A DNA stretch of 64,000 bases, taken from NCBI RefSeq assembly GCF_016107545.1, contig NZ_JABASS010000004.1, positions 1-64,000 on the forward strand. Direction: 5' to 3'. How positions within the stretch are numbered: the stretch's first letter is position 1; each line of letters starts with the position of its first letter. A program made the translations under genes and the position numbers. Below are positions 42,314 to 51,500 of the stretch, one piece after another. Below the pieces are notes generated by a model. That model was not told where the DNA came from and searched no databases. It was given only the letters and a program-made list of their open reading frames with translations. Source of the stretch: Psychrobacter namhaensis. GTDB taxonomy: Bacteria; Pseudomonadota; Gammaproteobacteria; Pseudomonadales; Moraxellaceae.

Positions 42314-44557
42314 TTAAGCTTTCGGTAACGTAATAACAAACCGTGTCATCTGACCCAGCTCGCTATTCACATTCAGCTTGCCATCATAATCTTTTACTTG
42401 CGCTTTAATGATGTCAAGCCCAACACCGCGGCCGCCATCTTCATCTGCGTGTTCTTTGGTAGAGAAACCAGAGGAAAACAGTTGCTTAAGTAAATCACCC
42501 TGACTGAGCTGATTTGCCTCTTCGGCACTAAAACGGCCTTCTTTGCTTAATTTGGTACGGATGCCATCGTAGTTGATACCTTGACCGTCATCTTGCACCA
42601 TCAGCGTAAAATCTGACCCGTTGTCTTTTACTTCCAAATCAATCGTCCCGACCGCGGCCTTCCCAGCAGAGTGACGAGTACTTGGTGTTTCGATACCATG
42701 CACCACCGCATTACGTAGTAGTTGAATACTAATCTCTTTGATCGGCTTGGCAAGATGCGCTGGGATGTCCGCTTGTGTCAGTGTATTACTCTTGAGCTGT
42801 ACTTGCTTACCTTGCCTTGTGGCAATGTCTTTAGCAAAGTCTTTGTAAAAAGACAGCCGATCATCTTCTGCGTCACCGTCCAGATCGATGTCCTGACCAC
42901 CATACGTATCTATACTACCGATTGAGTGGTTTGCTGCCTGACTTTCAGTAACGACCGTTTTTGAGACGCTGTTTTTTACGATGTCGTTATCTGCGGCAAG
43001 CGGTGTTGGTACGTTGGTCGCTTGCGTAGCCGCTGGGGCTGGGGCTGGGGCTGGGGCTGAACGATTGATGCGTTCACCCAAGGTGGCAATGGTATTTGAT
43101 AGACTTAACAAGTCATCTAAATGTACGGCCAATGGCAAGAAATCATTACCCGATAGCTGACCTTGATTTTGCAATGCATGTAGTTTGTCTTCTGCATCTG
43201 AGGCAATCTTGGTAAAGCTGTGCAGTTTTAACGCAGACGCCTCCCCTTTTAGGCTATGCATTTCGCGATAGATGGCTTTTAGCTTACCTTCTAGCTCGTA
43301 TTGTGAACTACCCGGATTTTTTAAGATGTTGTTCATCTTTTCGATGTGCATCTGAGTGTTGGTAATAAACTCGTTGATGATCTTTGGATTCACATTCAAG
43401 ATGGTGGTGAGCATCTCAATCTGCATATCGTTTTGCGACCGCTCTTTTTCTAGGCGCTGCTCTAGATAAACGGCGTCTGACACGTCGTTGACGTTGACCA
43501 AAATACGGGCAATGTCTTTGTTGTCATAAACACGCGAAAACTTAAAATCTAAGAAGCGATTGTTCAGCGCTTTACTGCCAGCGGTGTTGTGGAGCATCAC
43601 TTTATGCAACGGGTTGAGCGAATCCACCAATTTTTCTTTGACTCGGGGGTTATAAAGCTGTTCAATAAACTGCTGTGTGGTTTTTAGGTCTTTATCAGAA
43701 ATACGCCCACGCAAGACATTGGTAAAGTTCTCGCCTGCCAAACGATCAGCACCGATAATGTCGTTGAGTGCGCGAGAATGCTGCTGACCAATATTGAGGT
43801 CTTTATCAAGCAAGAATAGTCCCGTATTGACCGTTTGCATAATCTCTTGCGTTTCGCGACGAGCAGCAAATGCTTCGGCATCCGTCTCCCGTAAGCGGCG
43901 CACAAAGAAGAAAACAAAGATTAAGAAGTACGTAAAGATAGCGGCAACACCCAGCACCTGAATAAGACGAATGGTCGTCGCCTGACGCTCTGCACTATTG
44001 AAGACGTCTTTCGTCAGATTGTCTAACGAATCGTTGATAAACAAACTGGATGTCTTTGCCTGCTCAACCGCTTGCGTCAACGCATCGGCAGAGGGCACCA
44101 TGACGTTGTCAGCATCTTTAAGATACGTTTGAATTTTAGGTTCTAGCGCTTGCCACTGCTCATTGGCGGCAGCAACGTTGGCTTGCGCCTTGCTATCAAT
44201 GTTTGGCAGATCATAAGTATTGCCTTCAGCATCAGTGATCGTGCCACCTTGCTCAATAGCAGTCATAGAGCTGGTAATCAGCGCCGTGTTTTGCTCCAAG
44301 CGGCTCAGCACTCGTTGTATGTGTGGGGATTTGGTATCCTCACCATAACTACTGTCTAAGTCAAAGAGATCCTTGATTACCGCTTGCGCGCTATTAGCGA
44401 CTTGGTTGGTTTGATCAATCAGCGCCGTGTTTCTTTCTAATAAATTTGAGGTATAAAACGTAAACGCTAGCAAAGCACCAATCAGCGATAAAAATAGGGC
44501 AATTGAAACAATTAGACCTTGATAGCGCTTATTGTCAACATGAGGTGTGGTTGCCAT
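42314..44557 (-). CDS. Membrane CheA-like kinase with PAS and Hpt domains
   Basis: This 747-aa protein is anchored by two helices (about 14-35 and 198-219) flanking a helical periplasmic domain of 160 residues. A PAS-like domain (about 235-360) leads to an Hpt domain: YREMHSLKGEASALKL has the phospho-acceptor His at about 434. After a Pro/Ala linker (about 500-515) comes a CheA-type ATPase: IQLLRNAVVHGIE (N box), VQDDGQGINYDG, GFSTKEHADEDGGRGVGLDII. The CheW-binding domain of chemotaxis CheA is missing. The DHp dimerisation helix is not obvious. It probably phosphorylates the downstream CheY-like protein through its own Hpt. It is 12 bases from the lipoprotein gene, which implies that the lipoprotein is its sensor or ligand partner. 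Confidence 0.85.
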   Translation of the reverse strand: MATTPHVDNKRYQGLIVSIALFLSLIGALLAFTFYTSNLLERNTALIDQTNQVANSAQAVIKDLFDLDSSYGEDTKSPHIQRVLSRLEQNTALITSSMTAIEQGGTITDAEGNTYDLPNIDSKAQANVAAANEQWQALEPKIQTYLKDADNVMVPSADALTQAVEQAKTSSLFINDSLDNLTKDVFNSAERQATTIRLIQVLGVAAIFTYFLIFVFFFVRRLRETDAEAFAARRETQEIMQTVNTGLFLLDKDLNIGQQHSRALNDIIGADRLAGENFTNVLRGRISDKDLKTTQQFIEQLYNPRVKEKLVDSLNPLHKVMLHNTAGSKALNNRFLDFKFSRVYDNKDIARILVNVNDVSDAVYLEQRLEKERSQNDMQIEMLTTILNVNPKIINEFITNTQMHIEKMNNILKNPGSSQYELEGKLKAIYREMHSLKGEASALKLHSFTKIASDAEDKLHALQNQGQLSGNDFLPLAVHLDDLLSLSNTIATLGERINRSAPAPAPAPAATQATNVPTPLAADNDIVKNSVSKTVVTESQAANHSIGSIDTYGGQDIDLDGDAEDDRLSFYKDFAKDIATRQGKQVQLKSNTLTQADIPAHLAKPIKEISIQLLRNAVVHGIETPSTRHSAGKAAVGTIDLEVKDNGSDFTLMVQDDGQGINYDGIRTKLSKEGRFSAEEANQLSQGDLLKQLFSSGFSTKEHADEDGGRGVGLDIIKAQVKDYDGKLNVNSELGQMTRFVITLPKA
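43032..43058. repeat. Hexanucleotide tandem repeat in the kinase linker
   Basis: Four perfect GCTGGG units and a partial fifth encode alternating Pro and Ala in the linker after the Hpt domain. Copy number can change without a frameshift. Confidence 0.85.
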
Positions 44558-44569
44558 CTTTAGAACTCC

Positions 44570-45448
44570 TTAGTTCACTTGCTTAGTATTGGTGGCAGAA
44601 GTGCTCTTGTCAGCAGAGGTATCTACACCCAACCAGCGCTCTTCAATCTCTTTAAACGTCCCTTTTGCTTTAAGCTTCACAATACCCTCGTCCACTTTAT
44701 TAATGAGCTCGTTATTGCCCTTGGCCATCAAGATCACTTGCTGCGCTGATGGGTTATCCTCTCCCTCATAAGGCACGATGGTGACATCATATTCTGGATG
44801 GTTTTTTGCGGTGAACTGTAAGATCGGTAAGTCGTGCAAAATGACATCGACTTTGCCTTGCATCAAATCTTCATACAACAAAAAAGCCGTGCTACGAGTC
44901 GTCATTTGGCTATATTTGCCCATGGCATTGAGCTGATCTTCTTGTTTTGAGCCTTCCATAGCAGCGACGTGCATACCTTGCAAATCTTCTATGCCATTGA
45001 TGGTCACATCACTTTTTGCGTACATGATAGAGGATGGATTAAAAAAGTAAGGCGCGGATAATCCGTATTTTTCGGCGCGGTCATCTTTATAAGAAATACC
45101 TGAGATTGCTAAATCGCGACCTCCTGATGCCACACTATCAAACATGTTTTGCCACGTTTCTTTGTAAAACTCGACTTTGAACCCTTGTTCTTCACCAATC
45201 GCACGAATTGAATCGATATCAATGCCTTGCATATTGCCGTAGTCATCTTGGAACGAAAACGGAGGCATCGTGCCTGTGGTCGCCACTTTTACAGTGGGCG
45301 CGGTATCAGGCAACTGACTAACAAAACTGTCTTTTTTTTCTGTGACTGGGGTTCCAGTCGCACTGGCATTTTCTTGGGTGGCAGAGTTACCACAGCCAAA
45401 TAAGCCCACACTCAACACCATTGGTAACACGCGATATAACTGCACCAT
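44570..45448 (-). CDS. Solute-binding lipoprotein, first gene of the signalling operon
   Basis: The product (292 aa) has a lipoprotein signal with the lipobox LFGC (Cys 19). The mature protein is a family 3 extracellular solute-binding protein: ATTGTMPPFSFQDDYGNMQG, WQNMFDSVASGGRDLAISG, and KAKGTFKEIEERWLG. In transport this family binds polar amino acids. No permease or ATPase gene is adjacent; the kinase gene follows after 12 bases. It is likely a ligand-sensing subunit, and both ligand and membrane partner are unproven. Confidence 0.85.
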   Translation of the reverse strand: MVQLYRVLPMVLSVGLFGCGNSATQENASATGTPVTEKKDSFVSQLPDTAPTVKVATTGTMPPFSFQDDYGNMQGIDIDSIRAIGEEQGFKVEFYKETWQNMFDSVASGGRDLAISGISYKDDRAEKYGLSAPYFFNPSSIMYAKSDVTINGIEDLQGMHVAAMEGSKQEDQLNAMGKYSQMTTRSTAFLLYEDLMQGKVDVILHDLPILQFTAKNHPEYDVTIVPYEGEDNPSAQQVILMAKGNNELINKVDEGIVKLKAKGTFKEIEERWLGVDTSADKSTSATNTKQVN

Positions 45449-45794
45449 AATCTACCCTTTAAACTTAACGTTGTTGTACATATTAAGGAATGACAATCTA
45501 GCAAGGTTAGGTAATATTTCTACAATATTTTCTTACAGAAAGTTACGTTCGATCATACTTGGGTAAATTTGCGATTGCAATAATTATGTTTAGTTATTAC
45601 ATACAATTTATTATAGGTAGGCCAGACTGCGATAACGCTTCATATCTATAGGTAGCTGTTTATAAAGGAGACTTGGCTATTAGGGAGCGCTGCTAGCGTT
45701 TTTAAAAGAAACCGACGGTAGTTTGGGCTAATAAAGTAGTCCATATATTTTTAGGAGGGCGTTGGTACCCAGTCAAAAGAATGAAAGGACCATA
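45449..45794. other. Spacer upstream of the signalling operon
   Basis: No gene was found. The promoter of the signalling operon (minus strand) should lie here, but no clear consensus is seen. An AGGAGG at 45752-45757 lacks a start codon at proper spacing. The region is AT-rich. Confidence 0.3.
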
Positions 45795-45831
45795 AAAAAG
45801 TACTTATACATAGGACGTATAAGTACTTTTT
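45795..45831. terminator. Terminator after the Bcr/CflA gene
   Basis: AAAAAGTACTTATAC and GTATAAGTACTTTTT form a 15-bp stem and can act on the minus-strand exporter transcript. Confidence 0.92.
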
Positions 45832-45864
45832 AGAATGTGGTGTAAGAAGCGTAATACTTAGCGC

Positions 45865-47124
45865 TTACTCAGCATCATCAAGATTTAAATTACGGTCTAT
45901 TTGCCAGATTAAAAAGGAACCAAGGCTCATGAGAGCAAACATAGCTATACCTATCTTCAGTACGGGGTTGACCGGAAATAGATTTAGTAATAAACCACCA
46001 AAAATACCAACTGAAAACATAAGCGAGCCTTGTAGCGCACTTGCCATACCAGCACGGCGTTTTTGGAAGGCTAACGCAATGGCAGAGGCGTTCGGCTGTG
46101 TCAAACCCAAACCTGCGATACAAAAGAAAATACAGGCAAGTACCAAGGGCAGCCAGGCATCCGTACCCAAAAAGAGGCCGACCATAAACAACACACCCGC
46201 AGAAATAACCTGCATCATGGCACCAAAGCGTAAAATACTTAAAATACGAAAGCGGTTGGTCAGCCATTGGTTCATCTGTGTCAGACCCACAAAGCCTGCA
46301 GCATTCATCCCAAACAGCCAACCAAAGTGTGTCGCTGAGACGCCATAGGTATCCATAATCAGCTCAGAGGCCGAGCTGATGTAGACAAACATGGCCCCCA
46401 TCAACAGGCCACCGCCAATCGCCGGATAATTAAAAGTGGGGTCTTTTAATAAGTCCCAATACTGACTGAGCACTTCTTTGGCAGGGCGCACATTACGGTT
46501 CTCTTCAGTCAATGTCTCAAAAAAGAAAAATTTAGTGAGTAATAGGTTGAGCGTACCAAAGGCTGCCAAGAACCAGAAAATAGAGTGCCAACTAAAAAAC
46601 TGTAAAAATAGAGCACCAAGCGATGGGGCTAATATGGGGGCTAAGCCCATCACCAAAATCATAATAGAAAATGCTTTGGCGGTTTGTTTGGCTGTCAGGC
46701 GATCACGAATGGCGGCACGTGTAACCACTGCGCCCACACAAGCGCCAAGTGCTTGCATGGTTCGTCCAAAAAACAACACATATTCATTATTAGTGGTCGC
46801 ACAAATAACGGAAGCGATGACATACAGTGTCATACCAATATATAAGGGCTTAACGCGGCCAACACGGTCACTAAAGGGGCCGTAAAACAGCTGACCAAAC
46901 ACCAATCCCAAAAAATACGCTGGTACAGAGTTGGCCATAAAGGCCGTGGAGACGCCAAAGTCATCGGCCATTGATGGTAGTGCTGGCAGATACATATCGA
47001 TAGATAATGGTCCTACCGCTACGATAAGCCCAAGCATCATAATCCATGCGACAGGCAAATCAGCAGAACGCACACGCTCAGAGGCGACGGGTTTATTGGG
47101 GAGGGTAGATTTTGGAGCAGACAT
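45865..47124 (-). CDS. Bcr/CflA-family drug exporter
   Basis: This 419-aa major facilitator protein has 12 predicted helices. The family block VGPLSIDMYLPALPSMADDF opens helix 1; RVGRVKPLYIG follows helix 2 in the A motif and LGACVGAVVTRAAIRD lies in helix 4. It is likely a proton-driven multidrug exporter of the Bcr/CflA subgroup. It is monocistronic. The basic N-terminal tail is about 30 residues long. Confidence 0.92.
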   Translation of the reverse strand: MSAPKSTLPNKPVASERVRSADLPVAWIMMLGLIVAVGPLSIDMYLPALPSMADDFGVSTAFMANSVPAYFLGLVFGQLFYGPFSDRVGRVKPLYIGMTLYVIASVICATTNNEYVLFFGRTMQALGACVGAVVTRAAIRDRLTAKQTAKAFSIMILVMGLAPILAPSLGALFLQFFSWHSIFWFLAAFGTLNLLLTKFFFFETLTEENRNVRPAKEVLSQYWDLLKDPTFNYPAIGGGLLMGAMFVYISSASELIMDTYGVSATHFGWLFGMNAAGFVGLTQMNQWLTNRFRILSILRFGAMMQVISAGVLFMVGLFLGTDAWLPLVLACIFFCIAGLGLTQPNASAIALAFQKRRAGMASALQGSLMFSVGIFGGLLLNLFPVNPVLKIGIAMFALMSLGSFLIWQIDRNLNLDDAE

Positions 47125-47190
47125 ATTTAGACCGTTTTATATAGTGGTTATTATTTTATTATTCATGTTGTCTTTTTCGTTAGCGGTTAT

Positions 47191-47364
47191 TAGGGCGTGT
47201 CCTCATATTAAAAATGGTGATAAAAATGAGATAAATTGCTGGCAAACAAGGAAAAGAGCGCAGATAATATCGAGATATTAACCAGCTATTTGACGCTGTT
47301 TGACAAAATTTAGCCATTTTTAGTCCATTTAGATGACTATCGATTGAACTGAGGACATGCCCTA
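47191..47364. mobile_element. Probable MITE with 13-bp inverted ends
   Basis: GGGCGTGTCCTCA at the left end and TGAGGACATGCCC at the right end are inverted and differ at one base. Both are flanked by TA, consistent with duplication of a TA target. The 174-base element contains no transposase; the long minus-strand frame across it resembles no protein. TA duplication occurs in IS630-type and some IS5-type elements, so a relative of these would move it. Confidence 0.75.
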
Positions 47365-47575
47365 GTACAGAAATCAACGGCTATTCACAACAGCCGTGCA
47401 CCCCTGTATGCATCTGTGCAAACGGACAATGTTATGACAGGGTTATATTGTACTAGCGTCGCTTATACTTCAATAGTGGCATGACGTTAATAAAACAAAT
47501 CTCAACCACTAAACACCATCAGAAAAATGCCTCAAAATAGGGCCAAGCGTTTAATGCCACTCTTGTTAGGATCGA

Positions 47576-48388
47576 TTAACGGAACTGACGTTTGCCAAAT
47601 ACCGTACTGGCTTGCTTGGCTTTTCTGAGCGCCAGCTTACGGTTGCGACCGAGCATCATTTTTAGCTGCCATACTTTCTCTTTATATAAAGTAGCCTTAG
47701 GCTGCTGATGCATGGCATTGATGATGCGCTTACTCGCCAGCACAGCATCCGGAGAACGCTCTGCAAATTCAGCAGCGAGCTTTTGCGCCTGCTCAAGCGG
47801 CGTCTCACTACAATGACTGATAAGACCCAGCTCGCAGCCTTTACTCGCATCAATGATACGTGCACTCATGGCCAGCTCTTTTAAGGTGTCTTCTCGCACC
47901 ACCCCAAACGCAGATTGGGTCAGCCCCATATCCGGTACTAAGCCCCACTTGGCTTCCATGATAGACAGTTTACAATCAGGATGACTGACTCGTACATCAC
48001 ACGCTAATGCCAGCTGTAGGCCTGCACCAATACAGTAACCTTCTAGTACCGCAATGACGGGCACAGGCACATCGCGCCAAACGAGACAGACTCGTTGAAA
48101 TGAGCTCTGCCATGGTTTTATAAGCTCCCACACGGCAAATGCTTGGTTTTTTGGATGGTTTAAATCACCCAAGTCAATGCCCGCACAAAAGGTCGCTTCC
48201 GCCCCATTTAAAATGACCGCTCGTATTGTTTTGTCTTTGCTAATACGACCTGCCACTGCAATCAGCTCATTTACTACTTGAAAGCTCATGGCGTTTTTTT
48301 TGTGCGGACGATTTAGGGTAACCGTTAATATGTTATCAGTGATACTAACTTGTAATGTCTCATACTGGTAAGTGGCAATCGCGTTCAT
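47576..48388 (-). CDS. Crotonase family protein, possible dienoyl-CoA isomerase
   Basis: The product (270 aa) has the crotonase fold: oxyanion-hole segments FCAGIDLGDL and GYCIGAGLQLALACD, then the second region MEAKWGLVPDMGLTQ. Hydratases have Glu in the first block, where this protein has Gln. The second block retains Glu and, eight residues on, Asp, the spacing of catalytic residues in delta3,5-delta2,4-dienoyl-CoA isomerase. It is therefore more likely an isomerase than a hydratase. Start ATG 48388 follows AAGGATTGTT; the frame runs upstream to 48478 with a spurious hydrophobic extension. No beta-oxidation gene is adjacent. Confidence 0.8.
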   Translation of the reverse strand: MNAIATYQYETLQVSITDNILTVTLNRPHKKNAMSFQVVNELIAVAGRISKDKTIRAVILNGAEATFCAGIDLGDLNHPKNQAFAVWELIKPWQSSFQRVCLVWRDVPVPVIAVLEGYCIGAGLQLALACDVRVSHPDCKLSIMEAKWGLVPDMGLTQSAFGVVREDTLKELAMSARIIDASKGCELGLISHCSETPLEQAQKLAAEFAERSPDAVLASKRIINAMHQQPKATLYKEKVWQLKMMLGRNRKLALRKAKQASTVFGKRQFR

Positions 48389-48590
48389 AACAATCCTTAT
48401 TAAAAATAAACATAGTGTTGATAGCAGCAATATTAGCAGGCTTACCCCTATTCTACCGTAGCAATAACTGACTGCCACGGTACGCCCGACAAGACCGCTC
48501 TAAAATATCTATAAGATTCTGTCCACCATTTATCCGCAAATCGATTAAGAGCCCTTAACTTTTGAGCCACTGTCTTACCTACTATCTCGT

Positions 48591-51500
48591 TTATATCATC
48601 TTCCACGTCATATCGTTTTCACTTAAACGGTGATAATTCAGCTGAGGATAGGCGGACAGATCTAGCGCTTGTAAGTTGTTTAATGCGGTTAGCAGTGCCT
48701 CATAGTAAGGCTCGAGCATAGCAAACTGTGCGGGGGTGGTATGCTGGATATTTAACAAACACTTGTCTTCTAAGTCTTGACTGGCCTGACGTAACTGCGG
48801 TACCCCAGTATAACGACTACCGCCCAATATACGATGGGCAATTTGCGCCAGTGTATTACGATCACGCGCGATCCACGCTTGGGTTAGGGCTTGCTTCTCA
48901 TCGTTGATCGTATCAAGCATCATAATGATAAGCTTGGCTGCTAGGTCAGGTTTGTTCGCCGACCGCGTAAGCGCATCTTGCCAGTCTAAAATGGCTAAAG
49001 TATCGTTAGCAGATCCCCCTACATTACCGCTGCTTGCATAACGATGGCTGCCTAAATCCTTTCTTTCTTGCTCAGATGCTTGTGAGTCCGTATGGGCTGT
49101 CATCGTATTATAAGCACTGGCTGCAGGGTTTTTCGGTGGGTTTAAGAGTGAGATGGTTCCCTGATTTTGCAAACGTAAACTCTCATAGCGCGGCTGAGTG
49201 TCACGCGGGGTTTCTCGTCTGTAGTCCTCACGAGGCTGACTATCACGCAAATAGTCATCCCGAATTTTTTTCAATGATAAAGGCCGCGTAATTTTTTGCT
49301 GACTTACCCTATCAGAGGCACTACTGCGATTGCTCTCCTCCCCTTTCACCAGTGGATAAGCCATCATGGTAGAGTCTGCAGGCCAACTTGAATACTTTTC
49401 AGCCTCTGCATTTTGCAAGTCCATAGTGTGCAAATCATTCTCTGGTGCGTCATTAGCTTGTAAGTCAACGCTATGTAGACTGGAATCAGGCAACACCGTT
49501 AGTTGAGGGGTGGTCGTTGTGCGTCCCAGCCATTTTTGCAGCACTTGCAGTAACTGAGGCTGGCTAATCGGCTTACCCACATAATCATTGATGCCGCTTG
49601 CGATCAGCTTGTCACGCTCATCGGCCAAGCCATGAGCGGTCAAGGCAATGATGGGGATTCGGCCATCATCGTGCTCAATATTGCGAATTTGTCTTGCGGC
49701 TTCATGGCCTGACATGCGCGGCATTTGAATGTCCATAAAGATTAAGTCAATATTGTTTTTATCCGGACTAGGGCCTTTATCGTCAAAACCTGCCTCTTCA
49801 TAAAGTGCGCTGTTTGATTTCTTGTTTATTTCATCGCGCGTTTCAGCTTTAGAGATTTGGGTTTTATTCGATAGACTCTGCTTGTCATTTTTCGTGGTTT
49901 TGAAGTTTTTGGTTTGTTGTTTACTGATGATCTCGATGGCATCAAACCCACTACTCGCCGTAATCACCTGAATGCCAAGCTCGCTGAGCAAAGCATCGAG
50001 CACCAGTAAGTTGGGTAAATGGTCATCGACTGCCAGCACAGTCACGCCTGTCCAACGTGGTTCTTGCAGATTTTTTGGCACGCTGCGGTTTTGTGTATCG
50101 AGCATGGCGTAGAGTTGTCTTTTATCTAGTGGCTCATACAGTACATTGGCATGATAACGATTTAGTAGCGCTTGATCGGCGGCCACTTGATAACCAAATA
50201 CCGCAAGCTTGCCTTGATAATGGAGACGAATCTGTTTGAGTAGCGCCATCATATCGTCTTGAGTATCATCATCAACGATGACCCAATCCCAATAGTTGCC
50301 ACGCTCCTTTAATGACTCAAGCACCCCTGGCAGTGAGTTGGCTTGCGTCAATTTAATCGGTAAGTACTGCAAGCTGGCTTTGAGCACTTGGATGGACGCG
50401 GTATGATTGATCCAAACCAACACGTTGAACTCGTCGGTCTCACTTGCCAGTGGTGCCAAGACTGGCAGCTCAATCGTCTGACCAGTGGCGGCTTCTAACA
50501 CATCGACATGTGCTGGCATGCGAAACCAAAAAGTGGCGCCTTGATTGGCAATATTTTCTTGGGCATTGTCATGAAACCCAATATCACCGCCCATTAGCCG
50601 GGTTAATTGCTTAGAGATGACCAGACCCAGCCCTGTGCCACCATATTGGCGAGTGATGGATGGATCACCTTGGCTAAAGCTTTGAAACAGCATTTTTTGA
50701 TCGGCCAGAGAAATCCCTTTACCGCTGTCTTGCACACTGATCATCAAGTAATTGTCTCGGTGATCGTCTAAGCTGACGCGCACCACCACATCGCCGCTGT
50801 CGGTAAACTTAATGGCATTGCCGACGATGTTGGTCAGTACTTGTTTGAGGCGCAAGGCATCACCGTTGATGCGCATCGGTACGTCGTTATAAAACAGCAC
50901 CGCCATACGTAGACCTTTTTCTGCAGCCACTGGGGACAGCATATCGACTACATCGTAAATGGTGTCATAGAGATCAAACTCATGGCGATCGAGTACCAAT
51001 TTGCCGGCTTCTATTTTAGAGAAATCCAAAACATCATTCACGAGTGCGAGTAAGTGAGCTGAGGATTTGCGGATGGTCTGCACATATAAGTCTTGTTCAG
51101 GGTTTAATTCACCATGACGGGCCAGCAAATTAATAAAGCCATCAATACTGTTTAGCGGCGTGCGCAGCTCATGGCTAATATTGGCCAAAAACGCAGACTT
51201 GGCTTGGCTGGTCGAGATTGCCGCATCACGCGCATTACGGATAGAGATGTTCTGCATCTCCATCTCATCAAAAGCCAGGCGCAAATCATCTTCGGTTTGC
51301 TCAGCATGATCCTTGAGATCCTGAAAACTTCTGTGCAAGCGGCGCAACGTTTTGACCAAATCTTGCTGTAATAAGTTAAGCTCACCATCGGACTCAACCG
51401 GAATCGGCTGATACAGATTATCGACATGGGTGCGTTGCAGCTGTAAGCGTAGCTCATAGATTGGAGCGATCCAGCGTTTTGAATAGATGTTTAAACTTAG

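Noticed and set aside
40912-45448. Ordinary chemotaxis operon
   Set aside because: CheW, methyl-accepting receptor, CheR, CheB and flagellar genes are all absent and the kinase lacks a CheW-type domain.
45752-45790. Small frame after AGGAGG near 45752
   Set aside because: The only start codon is TTG three bases away, too close for initiation, and the frame runs into the terminator hairpin.
47180-47377. Minus-strand frame across the MITE
   Set aside because: It spans both inverted ends and matches no transposase; it is a by-product of the element.
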